A stretch of DNA of 32,993 bases, taken from contig JAFCDI010000006.1 of NCBI GenBank assembly GCA_017609755.1, positions 1 through 32,993 on the forward strand. Reading direction: 5' to 3'. The position numbers and the translations under genes are program-made. Below the pieces are notes generated by a model, which searched no databases, was not told where the DNA came from, and saw only the letters and a list, made by a program, of their open reading frames with translations. Shown here one piece after another: positions 1 to 8,760 of the stretch (position 1 is its first letter; each line of letters starts with the position of its first letter). This DNA comes from Candidatus Pacearchaeota archaeon (GTDB lineage: Archaea > Nanobdellota > Nanobdellia > Pacearchaeales > GW2011-AR1).

Positions 1-54
1 AATATCCATTGTATCACAACAAACAATATATTCTTTATAAAACTATTTAGATAA

Positions 55-138
55 ATGTTATTTGAAATTTTATTGTTTCTTTGTTTAGGAATTTTATTTG
101 GAATTTGCACAGGTAAGTGTTGCGGAGATTTTCCATAA
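55..138 (+). pseudogene. Orphaned 5' fragment of TctA-family transporter (host side of left junction); homologous part ends at 114
   Basis: 27-aa ORF MLFEILLFLCLGILFGICTGKCCGDFP; the first 20 aa match the N-terminal TM style and length of the ORF at 14510; TATA-like tctttataaaa about 25 nt upstream. Confidence 0.7.
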
Positions 139-210
139 AAACGCTCTTTCTATGTAAAAAACTTACAAAAAAATTACAAGAAATAAAAAGAAACTCAACT
201 TTGTTTGAGT

Positions 211-678
211 ATGAAAAAAATGAGTTATGATAGGATAGGAAACACTCACATTCGTGAGAATGGCAAGAAAAGAAGTATTTTTGATAAGGTTAACGAGATA
301 AAACAAGACATAAAAACAATTCTTCCAGAAGTAGAGGGTGATAAGCTTATCTCAATGTTAAGCAAAATTAGAACTTATATTTCTCATAAAAAGAAAGGTG
401 TTCCTCTCGGCAGAAGAGGTTGGAAGGGCTACAGAGATCTTACATTTAATGAAAAAGTTCTTTATGAATATCTTCTAAAACACAATCTCTCTCCATCAAC
501 TACTTATCGCTGGTTTATAGCTACTAGAATTCCATCTGATGTTAAAGAAAAACTAGAAAATGGCCAGTTAAGCATGAAAAAAGCTTTTCAAATTTCAGCT
601 AACAGAAGACGAGTAAAAGCAAGCAATACAGGTTTAATGATGATAGAAGAATTAAGAACAATTACAAGAGGTTTATAA
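211..678 (+). CDS. Integrase-associated DNA-binding protein (HTH-like C-terminal half)
   Basis: ATG at 211 (track start at 205 is TTG). HTH-like LSPSTTYRWFIATRIPSDVKEKLENGQLSMKKAFQIS; stop 1 nt before the recombinase ATG. Confidence 0.5.
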   Translation: MKKMSYDRIGNTHIRENGKKRSIFDKVNEIKQDIKTILPEVEGDKLISMLSKIRTYISHKKKGVPLGRRGWKGYRDLTFNEKVLYEYLLKHNLSPSTTYRWFIATRIPSDVKEKLENGQLSMKKAFQISANRRRVKASNTGLMMIEELRTITRGL

Positions 679-679
679 A

Positions 680-1513
680 ATGTCACATAAAAGCAAACTA
701 CCAGATGTATTTAATGTTGAGCAAATCATCCAGCTCTTTGATGCAATGGATAGGCCTAAAGTAGCAATGGCAACAGCTCTTGCTTTTTTCTGTGGATTAA
801 GAATTTCAGAAATATGCAACATGAAAATTGAAGATGTTGATCTTGTTAAACAAAGATTAAAAGTAGTTGATGGCAAAAATAGCAGAAGAAAATTCTCTGG
901 TTATGGCAAAGATAGATATGTACCTATTCCTCCTCAGCTCATAAGCCCATTAAAAAAATGGTTAGAGATTATCCAAGGAGGTAAATGGCTTTTTCCATCT
1001 GATAAATCCCCTGACTCACATATTCGTAAAAAAAGTTTAGGAGAGCAATTTAAACATACCCTAAAACAAGCAAATCTTTTAATCCCAGAAAGAGAAATAG
1101 AATTTAAAACAAGAATCAATGGAAAAAAGCAATCAAAAATAATCATCAGGCATAAATATTATTTCCATACCCTCCGTCACAGCTATGCCACATATCTAAG
1201 AGACAAAGGGGTTGATATTTACACAATCTCTGATCTCCTTGGCCATAGCCAAGTCACAACCACCCAGATTTATGCTAGAATCAGCGACACTCAAAGAACT
1301 AAAGCAATTAATGAAGCATTTAATCATCAGTTCAGCCCCTATCCTAATGGCTACACAACCCCACCAATCCAAACACCACAAATACAAAACTCAAATCCCT
1401 CAGCCCAAAATGAGAAAGATAAACTTTTGGAAATAAAAAAGCTCGAGTTAGAAGTTGAGAAATTGAGGCTGTTAAAAAATCAGGAAAAAGAGGTCATGTG
1501 TGGGGTTGACTGA
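680..1513 (+). CDS. Tyrosine recombinase/integrase (XerC/D-like)
   Basis: CGLRISEI, HTLRHSYATYL, DLLGHSQVTTTQIYARI match the R, HxxR, H, Y catalytic pattern; C-terminal charged coiled-coil tail. Confidence 0.95.
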   Translation: MSHKSKLPDVFNVEQIIQLFDAMDRPKVAMATALAFFCGLRISEICNMKIEDVDLVKQRLKVVDGKNSRRKFSGYGKDRYVPIPPQLISPLKKWLEIIQGGKWLFPSDKSPDSHIRKKSLGEQFKHTLKQANLLIPEREIEFKTRINGKKQSKIIIRHKYYFHTLRHSYATYLRDKGVDIYTISDLLGHSQVTTTQIYARISDTQRTKAINEAFNHQFSPYPNGYTTPPIQTPQIQNSNPSAQNEKDKLLEIKKLELEVEKLRLLKNQEKEVMCGVD

Positions 1514-1589
1514 AATTAAATATAATCCACTAGACCAAAATAAATCCAACCTAAGATAACTTTTTATAACAGTTTTTCTTAATTTAATT

Positions 1590-2450
1590 ATGGATGAGAT
1601 ATTAAAAAATCAATTTAAAAAAAGAATAGAAGTTAGAAAAGAGTCTTCCTTCCAAAAATTTTGTCAAGACCTTCTCTTAAAAAAATTTGGACAAGATTTT
1701 CAGGTCGTTAAAGATAAAAGAGATAAGGGATGTGATGGAATATTAAATCAAGACACCATCATTTCAATATACTCTCCAGAAAAAGAAAATTTAAGGTCCT
1801 TTAAATTAAAGGTAAAGGAAGATTTTGAAAAGTATCAGAAAAACTGGAAACAAAATTATAAAAAATGGTGTTTTGTTTACAATGGTGAATTAACTGCTGA
1901 AAGAATAGGTGTTCTTGACGAAGCATCTCAAGATTGTATGAGGTGGGATATTAACCAAATCTTAGAAATGATAGATGCTTTATCTTATTATAAAATGGAC
2001 CAATTAGCTAAATCTCTTAATATTGACGAAAGTCTAATAATCTATAATGTCTTAAAAAGAGTTATTGAGGATTTAACTAAGGATATAAATATAACTATTA
2101 GCGATGAAAAGGCTCCCCCATATCTACCTAAAAAAGTGAAAGAGAATTATTCTCAAAGTGAACAAGAAGAAGCATTAAAAGAATATGAAGACAATCTACA
2201 ACATATTTTAAAATTACAAGAGATATTGAAACACTTTGATGATAAGCATGTAGCATCGTTAAAGAATAAAGTTAGAACTATTTATAATGCGCTTGGAGGA
2301 AGCTTCAAGAAAAAAATGGATAACCTTGTAAAGATACTTTCTGATGATCGTAAAGAGGACGATCTTTATGTATTTTATGTGAGGATTATAGCACTTTATT
2401 TTTTTGAAAGATGCGTATTAGGTAAAAATCCATCGGAGGTTAAAAAATGA
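1590..2450 (+). CDS. Candidate effector of an ABC-three-component-like conflict system, possible N-terminal restriction-like domain
   Basis: First gene of an ATGA-coupled operon with a small middle component and a DUF2326-type ATPase; N-terminal KDKRDKGCDGILNQDTIISIYSPEK resembles a restriction-fold core; TATA-like ttttataac about 25 nt upstream. Confidence 0.55.
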   Translation: MDEILKNQFKKRIEVRKESSFQKFCQDLLLKKFGQDFQVVKDKRDKGCDGILNQDTIISIYSPEKENLRSFKLKVKEDFEKYQKNWKQNYKKWCFVYNGELTAERIGVLDEASQDCMRWDINQILEMIDALSYYKMDQLAKSLNIDESLIIYNVLKRVIEDLTKDINITISDEKAPPYLPKKVKENYSQSEQEEALKEYEDNLQHILKLQEILKHFDDKHVASLKNKVRTIYNALGGSFKKKMDNLVKILSDDRKEDDLYVFYVRIIALYFFERCVLGKNPSEVKK

Positions 2451-2704
2451 TAAGCCCTCAACCAGAATCTGACTTAACATTGAACATAATTGTCTTAGGT
2501 GCCGATATAATTAAAATTTTGAAAGACAACGGAAAAGTCATGATTGTAGAAAATCTATTAAATAAATTTTTAGCTAAAGATAGTAGAAGAAATTTCTCTC
2601 AATTTTTTGAAACCCTTGCCTTTTTATATACAATCGGATTCATAAATGAAAGGAGGTACAAAGTAAAACTTTTATATGGTGATACTCAAACGAATCTTTT
2701 CTGA
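2447..2704 (+). CDS. ABC-three-component system middle component (MC6-like)
   Basis: 85 aa, starts with ATGA overlap to the preceding gene, overlaps the ATPase; MISPQPESDLTLNIIVLGADIIKILK resembles small middle components. Confidence 0.55.
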   Translation: MISPQPESDLTLNIIVLGADIIKILKDNGKVMIVENLLNKFLAKDSRRNFSQFFETLAFLYTIGFINERRYKVKLLYGDTQTNLF

Positions 2705-4454
2705 AACAGGACTATTTGATACAGTTGAATTTAAACTCGGAATAAATATTATTATGGGTGTCTATTCAAAAGGAGATAAAAAGAGCAGCGGATTAAATGG
2801 AATTGGCAAATCAACTTTAGTTAGACTCATAGATTATATGTTCATATCTACTTCTAAAAAAAACAAATACTTTGATCCAGATACCTATTCTTTCTTAAAA
2901 AAACAAAATGCGATATTAGAATTTGAAGTTGATAAACAAAGCTATTTTATTAAAAGATTTTTTGATGAACCTGACAAGATTTACTTTGGTAAGGATTTGC
3001 TTTCCCTAGAAACCTACAGTGAAAAGGAAATGAAAAATGTGTTGAGTGGATTATTTTTCAATGATGATGATACTAATCTTCATTTTGAAACTGGATGGTT
3101 TAGAGATTTAATCGGGTTTTTTATCAAAGATGATATGGAAACTTTCGATAGAAAAGATACTTTAAATTTTGTTAGTAACTATTCTTCAAAATATGACATC
3201 TATACATACAATCTTTATCTTTTAGGATTGCCTAATGAAGCAGTTTATAGATTCTCCATATTAAGCAGTTCCTTAAAGAATCTTCAGGAAGAAAAGAATA
3301 AGAATATTACTAGACTCGAGGAAGAAACTGGTAAAAAGATAGAAGAAATACAAACAGATCTCGCTGAGATTGAAAGAAGAATTTCTATCTATGAAAAATC
3401 AGCACAAGAAACTTATAAATTCCTTGAACCATATAAAGAAATTGAAGCAAAATTGGTTGAAATATCTCAAGAAATCTCAAAAAAATTGAAGAGATTTTCT
3501 TTTCTCAGAAGAAATTTAGATGAATATAAGAAGAGTTACGAATATGTAGTGGAAATAGATCCAAAAACGATTACAAAAGAGTACATAGAAGTAAAACAAG
3601 TTTTTGGAGATATTGTAAAAAAGAAATTGGATGAAGTTATGAAGTTTAGAAAAACATTGTCTAAAAATAGAAGGATATTTCTGAAAGATAAAGAAATAGA
3701 ACTTGAATCACAAATTAATAAAATATCTGAAACAATTTCAGATTTAGAAGAAAAGAGAGCAGAGCTTTTTGGTCAATTAGAGCAAAAAAAAGCATTAGAC
3801 TCAATCAAAAATTCTTATTTACAACTAATAGAAGAAAAAGCAAAAAAAGTAAGATTATTGACTTTTGTGAACCAAATAGAATCTCTAGAAAAAGACATTT
3901 ATGAAAAAATAGATCAAATAAACGATGCTATACAAAATATTAAAGCTCAATTAAATCCCATTCAAAAACAAATAAATGAGATAACAAACTTGTTCTTTGA
4001 AATCACTAAAACTGTTGTGAGTTCAACAGAGGGAGGGAAAGCTGTATTTACCATAAAACCTTCTCCTGATATGAGATCTCCTCTAAAAATAACAGTTGAA
4101 ATACCAAAATCAAAAGCATTGGGAAAAAGCAGATTTAAAATAATTGTTTATGATCTTTCTGTTTTCTTAAATATTATAAAAAATGAAAGAAAATTGCCAA
4201 ATTTTTTAGTTCATGATGGAGTATTTCATTCTATTGATATAAAGACAATTGTAGATACATTAAATTACGTGAACAGTAAATTTGTGAAATATCAGAACTT
4301 TCAATATATAATAACTGCTAATGAATCCGAAATAACTTTTCCAGATAGTAAAAAAGAATTCTATGGAGAATATGAATTTGATATTGATGATTGCATCAGG
4401 GCAAAATACACTGATGATCCTAAACAGATGTTCTTTAAAAGGTCTTATAATTAA
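2676..4454 (+). CDS. ABC/SMC-like ATPase with DUF2326-type C-terminus
   Basis: Walker A GLNGIGKSTLVRLIDYMF, long coiled coil, C-terminal NFLVHDGVFHSIDIKTIVDTLNYVNSKF. Confidence 0.8.
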   Translation: MVILKRIFSETGLFDTVEFKLGINIIMGVYSKGDKKSSGLNGIGKSTLVRLIDYMFISTSKKNKYFDPDTYSFLKKQNAILEFEVDKQSYFIKRFFDEPDKIYFGKDLLSLETYSEKEMKNVLSGLFFNDDDTNLHFETGWFRDLIGFFIKDDMETFDRKDTLNFVSNYSSKYDIYTYNLYLLGLPNEAVYRFSILSSSLKNLQEEKNKNITRLEEETGKKIEEIQTDLAEIERRISIYEKSAQETYKFLEPYKEIEAKLVEISQEISKKLKRFSFLRRNLDEYKKSYEYVVEIDPKTITKEYIEVKQVFGDIVKKKLDEVMKFRKTLSKNRRIFLKDKEIELESQINKISETISDLEEKRAELFGQLEQKKALDSIKNSYLQLIEEKAKKVRLLTFVNQIESLEKDIYEKIDQINDAIQNIKAQLNPIQKQINEITNLFFEITKTVVSSTEGGKAVFTIKPSPDMRSPLKITVEIPKSKALGKSRFKIIVYDLSVFLNIIKNERKLPNFLVHDGVFHSIDIKTIVDTLNYVNSKFVKYQNFQYIITANESEITFPDSKKEFYGEYEFDIDDCIRAKYTDDPKQMFFKRSYN

Positions 4455-4456
4455 TC

Positions 4457-5104
4457 TCAAACCCCCTCACACCATTCGCAAGTTTTCTTAGGACATTCAC
4501 TATCCAAAAGCTTAAGTGCTGCTCTCCAAACCTTCTCAGCATTTTTAACATCTACTTTCATCTTTACTAGAGTCGTATCAAAAATAACTTCTCCTGTAGC
4601 CATAACTTCCTTAGGAACATAAAATAATAAGAAAAAATAATCTTCTGTTTCATAGCCATTTTTTCTCAGTAAGAAATTATAAACATTTTGTTGGAGTCTA
4701 TAATGTTCAGCAGTATCTTCCTTTAATGCATAACCACGGGTCTTATAATCTAATACAATCAATTTCTTTCCCTTAACTAAAATATTGTCAACTGCTCCAT
4801 GTAATTCATTTCCTTTTTTATCCTTCCAGGAAACACCCTTAAAATTGCTTTGCCAAATTTTCATTTTCTCTTTATCATCAAACAACTTCATATTCTTACA
4901 TTCTCCATTTTCACATAATTCAGGAGGAAGTTGCTTTTTATCTCTGAACTTATCAAAATGATTTTTTAATATTCTATCCATTCCAGAAGGCAAAGAAGGA
5001 AATATCCCAGTAGGCCTTTTCCAAACTTTATGTTGAGTAAGCCAAAAACATCTAGGACATTCTTGCATTAAGTTCAAAGTTGAGGGGGATAGTTTGTAGG
5101 GCAT
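4457..5104 (-). CDS. PD-(D/E)XK nuclease, Cas4/AddB-like with Cys cluster
   Basis: HGAVDNILVKGKKLIVLDYKTRG (D...DYK), HYRLQQNVYNFLL, N-terminal CPRC and C-terminal CPKKTCEWC. Preferred start MPYKLSPSTLN at 5104; the track start is 5134. Confidence 0.8.
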   Translation of the reverse strand: MPYKLSPSTLNLMQECPRCFWLTQHKVWKRPTGIFPSLPSGMDRILKNHFDKFRDKKQLPPELCENGECKNMKLFDDKEKMKIWQSNFKGVSWKDKKGNELHGAVDNILVKGKKLIVLDYKTRGYALKEDTAEHYRLQQNVYNFLLRKNGYETEDYFFLLFYVPKEVMATGEVIFDTTLVKMKVDVKNAEKVWRAALKLLDSECPKKTCEWCEGV

Positions 5105-5105
5105 T

Positions 5106-5336
5106 TTATAAAACACCCCTAATGCTCTTAACAATAAATGGAAGTAAGTATATAATCAATTCTACAGTTAAAAACACTAAAAGAATTGCAATTACTTGTT
5201 CAATTATTTTTAATTCTTTTCTTAATCCAACATAAGTAAAAAGAGGAGTTAAAATTGCAATAATTAACACAATTATCAAGTGCTCTGTATAACCACTTAT
5301 CACAGATTCTTGTGTTCCAAAATGAGTAAAATTCAT
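5106..5336 (-). CDS. Small protein with two predicted TM helices in the helicase-methylase operon
   Basis: Hydrophobic stretches LIIVLIIAILTPLFTYVGL and VIAILLVFLTVELIIYLLPFIV; start overlaps the methylase stop (ATGA); stop 1 nt before the nuclease ATG. Confidence 0.65.
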   Translation of the reverse strand: MNFTHFGTQESVISGYTEHLIIVLIIAILTPLFTYVGLRKELKIIEQVIAILLVFLTVELIIYLLPFIVKSIRGVL

Positions 5337-8300
5337 TTTCCAAACCCCTCAACAATCTTAATTTCTTCTTCAGTTAAACCATAAAGAGCATAAACTAACC
5401 TATCAATTTGCTTTTCATATGCTTTAACCTTTGCTTGTTTTTCTGGATTTTTAAGGTAATCTTCATCTTTAGTGATATCTAAAATTTTATCAACAATTTC
5501 TATTAATGGTTTTTGTTTTATTAGAGGGATTTTTTTGATAGGGATTTCTTTTAATGGTTCGGAATCAATTTGGTATAAATCTCCTTGTATTTTTCCCTTA
5601 TAATATAACCAAAAAGAAATTAATTTAGAGTTTAAGAGAGATATCAAGAATTTTAAACTTATTTTTTTTGTTTTAATAATATAAAAAGTCTGAGATAAAT
5701 AAGTGTCATAATCCGTATAACTAAACGAAGGTTCTTTACATTTTCTTATCGAAATTATTTTTTCTCCATTAAAAAAATCTTCATTTCTAGCCCTATGTAA
5801 TCCATAAGGTTTATTATCTGAAGTAATAATTTCTTTAAAATTATCCAAATGCGCTTTAATTGTTGGATATTTCTTAATTTTCTGTTTGATGTCCGATTTT
5901 GTGTAGATAATCCAAAATTTATTTTTATTATTAAACCAATATTTTGAAATATTCTCTGAAGTATAATATGGTTTAATTAATTCCATTTCCCCTTTCGATA
6001 ATTTTAAATCCTTTAATTCATTTTCTGTTAATACAAAAATTCCTGTTCCAATCTTATATTTATTTGATAATTTCTCCGCGTTAGATTTGTTCAAATTTTC
6101 TTGAGGAGCCACAATACCTTGTGCTAAATCTTCGTTTTGTAAATAAAAATTTCCTACAGCTAAAATTTTCTTTATTATAATTTGTATGTTTTTTCTTAGA
6201 AATGAAAAAGTTTTTCCTCCTGCTAAACTATCTCTGTTAATCAATACATCATATTTTTCATAAAAATAGTTTCCTTTTTGTGCATATAAAAATTGAACTA
6301 ATTGGTTAGTATCTATCTTTGGATTGTTTAATCTAGAGTAAATCATAGGATATTCTATTTCATTCAAATCTTTTTTTAATATATAAACCATTGTCTGAAT
6401 CCCTGCAGTAAAAACCTTGTAATCTCCAAAATCTATAAATTCAAGAATTTTTGTTCTCTCAATAATATTTTTTCTTAAAATAGATGCTCCAAAATTTGTT
6501 CTCCAATTATTAGGAGCTATAAAACATTCAACCCCCCCCTCTTTTAATAGATCTATGCCCATACATCCAAAAAAATACCATAAATCCATTTTACCTTGAT
6601 AGTAAGGAGAGTTCTTTAATCCATCAAATGCACCTTTATTTGTATATTCTTTTACATAAGGAGGATTAGCAATAACTACATCAAATCCAGGATTATCCCT
6701 ATGAAAAACATCAGAAAAGTATAATTTCCATAAGAAAAAAGGTTTAGACTTATTCTTCTTATATTGCTCCAACTTTTTCATGTTTTCTCCATCACCCTGT
6801 TCTCTTAAAGTTTCCTCAATAAACTCCCACTCTATTTTATCAATCTCCTTTTTCAGTATGTTTTTTTGAGTTCTGTTTTCTACATCAAAAAATTCTTTTT
6901 GTTTTTTTCTTAACTCTTTTAACTTTTGTTCTGATTTCTTAATCTTTTTATCAATACTCTGATCTAATGTAACCTGCTTATCTTTTTTCGCCTTAATTTC
7001 TTGTGGATCTATATACAATTTAATTCCTTCAAACTCTTCGATTAAACTATTCCCACACATTATCTTGTTCTCAAGATTTGGAAGCGGTTTAATATTATTC
7101 ATGCCCTCTTCATCTACAATAAGAGAAAGCCAGAATCTCAGTTTTGTAATCTCAACAGCAGAAGGTTCAATATCAACTCCATAAAGAGAATTCTCAATCG
7201 TCTCCCTTTTTAATTCATAATCAGTTTTTGGTTTTTTAAGAAGATAAGATAAAATGGTTCTTGCTTTTATGATCTCATTCATCATTCCTACAGGAAAAGC
7301 TCCAGAACCTACAGCAGGATCACATATCTTAATTTCTGTTAGTAACCTATCTAATTCTTTTGCATTTTGAGAAATAGTTTTGGGTAAAACAAACTCTTTT
7401 TCAGAACTTTTTAACCGACCTATTTCTTGCCTTTTCAAATACTCTAAAGCTAAGTCTCCTTTTTGAACAAAAAAATCCAAGTCCTTTTTAGGAATATCAA
7501 TATTTGTTTCCAAATAATTAATCAAACTCTGTTGACACATATAATGAACAATCTCTCTTGGAGTATAAAAAGCACCTTTAGATTTTCTGTCCTGAACATC
7601 TAATAAATTCTCAAAAACTTTTCCCAGCATTTCAGGATCAACCGCAACTTCTTTCTCTAAAGGTTCATCTTCCTTTATTGTAAAATTAAACTCATCAAAT
7701 GTCATGAAAATTTCTTCAAAAAGATCATTATTAAGATTAATATCAGTTTCACCCCAATTATATCCATTCAAAGGCTCAAACAAACCACCATTCAAAAAAG
7801 GAACCTTACAATTAAATTTTTCATAATAATCTCCATCAGCTCTTCTATCTGTAGCAAGTGCATGATAAAATAAAGGCTCTAAATAGTCATTAAAGAAATT
7901 CTTCTTCTCTTGTTGTGCCTTATAAAATAATTCCTGGATAAATCTTCTGGATCCTTTTCCCCATTGTTCAAACTTTCCTTTTTCTCCTTTTTTAATTCCA
8001 AGCCACCCTTTTTTCTGTAAAAAGTAAAGAAATACAATTTGACCTAAAAGTTTTTTAGCAAAATCTACAGTAGAAATCTGCTTATCTTCAAATTCTTCTT
8101 TAATATTCTTATCTTTCTTAATTAAATAATCTAAACCATCTTTTAAATGATGATATAAATTTTTATATTTCTCAAAGAACTCTTTTGTTACTTTTTCTAT
8201 GCTAAAAGCATTTTCAATTTCATCAATTGAAGGTTTTTGAATTTCTGTTTTTACTAAATCTACAAATTGGCTTCTACATGTATGATTTGGTTCATTAGGA

Positions 8301-8740
8301 CCAACTAAAAAAGAATATCTTTTTGCAGGTGTAAGTTCTTCAGATACTTTTCCATCTTCCATAAGTTTATAATCCATCTTAATAAAAGAAAATCTCCAAT
8401 CAAGAGAATCCTCAGAAATAAAAGCTACAAGAGCAGAATCAATATTAAAATTTTTTAATAATTTAGCAACAACATTCCTTTGCATTGTTCTTGCTCTATC
8501 CAGAGAGATTCCTTTTTTCAACTGAACAATCAGAATCTCCATAGACTTATTATTTTGTTTATAATTTCCAATCTTTTTTATAGATACTATTTTTTCAGCA
8601 TATTCAGAGTGAGGAGATATAAATCTATCCTGAGGATAAAAACCATTAAAGAGTTCTTTTAAAAAATTAGAAAATTTTCCTGGATTAAATTCTGTATTAA
8701 ATGTTTCATCTAATAATTTTCTTGCTTCATTATCATTCAT
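5333..8740 (-). CDS. Eco57I-like class I DNA N6-adenine methyltransferase
   Basis: KICDPAVGSGAFPVGMMNEI (SAM motif), VVIANPPYVKEY (NPPY), KGAFYTPREIVHYM; extra N-terminal domain with MEILIVQLKKG. Confidence 0.9.
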   Translation of the reverse strand: MNDNEARKLLDETFNTEFNPGKFSNFLKELFNGFYPQDRFISPHSEYAEKIVSIKKIGNYKQNNKSMEILIVQLKKGISLDRARTMQRNVVAKLLKNFNIDSALVAFISEDSLDWRFSFIKMDYKLMEDGKVSEELTPAKRYSFLVGPNEPNHTCRSQFVDLVKTEIQKPSIDEIENAFSIEKVTKEFFEKYKNLYHHLKDGLDYLIKKDKNIKEEFEDKQISTVDFAKKLLGQIVFLYFLQKKGWLGIKKGEKGKFEQWGKGSRRFIQELFYKAQQEKKNFFNDYLEPLFYHALATDRRADGDYYEKFNCKVPFLNGGLFEPLNGYNWGETDINLNNDLFEEIFMTFDEFNFTIKEDEPLEKEVAVDPEMLGKVFENLLDVQDRKSKGAFYTPREIVHYMCQQSLINYLETNIDIPKKDLDFFVQKGDLALEYLKRQEIGRLKSSEKEFVLPKTISQNAKELDRLLTEIKICDPAVGSGAFPVGMMNEIIKARTILSYLLKKPKTDYELKRETIENSLYGVDIEPSAVEITKLRFWLSLIVDEEGMNNIKPLPNLENKIMCGNSLIEEFEGIKLYIDPQEIKAKKDKQVTLDQSIDKKIKKSEQKLKELRKKQKEFFDVENRTQKNILKKEIDKIEWEFIEETLREQGDGENMKKLEQYKKNKSKPFFLWKLYFSDVFHRDNPGFDVVIANPPYVKEYTNKGAFDGLKNSPYYQGKMDLWYFFGCMGIDLLKEGGVECFIAPNNWRTNFGASILRKNIIERTKILEFIDFGDYKVFTAGIQTMVYILKKDLNEIEYPMIYSRLNNPKIDTNQLVQFLYAQKGNYFYEKYDVLINRDSLAGGKTFSFLRKNIQIIIKKILAVGNFYLQNEDLAQGIVAPQENLNKSNAEKLSNKYKIGTGIFVLTENELKDLKLSKGEMELIKPYYTSENISKYWFNNKNKFWIIYTKSDIKQKIKKYPTIKAHLDNFKEIITSDNKPYGLHRARNEDFFNGEKIISIRKCKEPSFSYTDYDTYLSQTFYIIKTKKISLKFLISLLNSKLISFWLYYKGKIQGDLYQIDSEPLKEIPIKKIPLIKQKPLIEIVDKILDITKDEDYLKNPEKQAKVKAYEKQIDRLVYALYGLTEEEIKIVEGFGK

Positions 8741-8760
8741 TTTTATGATTAAACTCTTAA

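Noticed and set aside
4457-5104. CRISPR-associated Cas4
   Set aside because: No CRISPR array, cas1 or cas2 in the window; the nuclease is operonic with methylase/helicase, so only Cas4-like by fold and Cys pattern.
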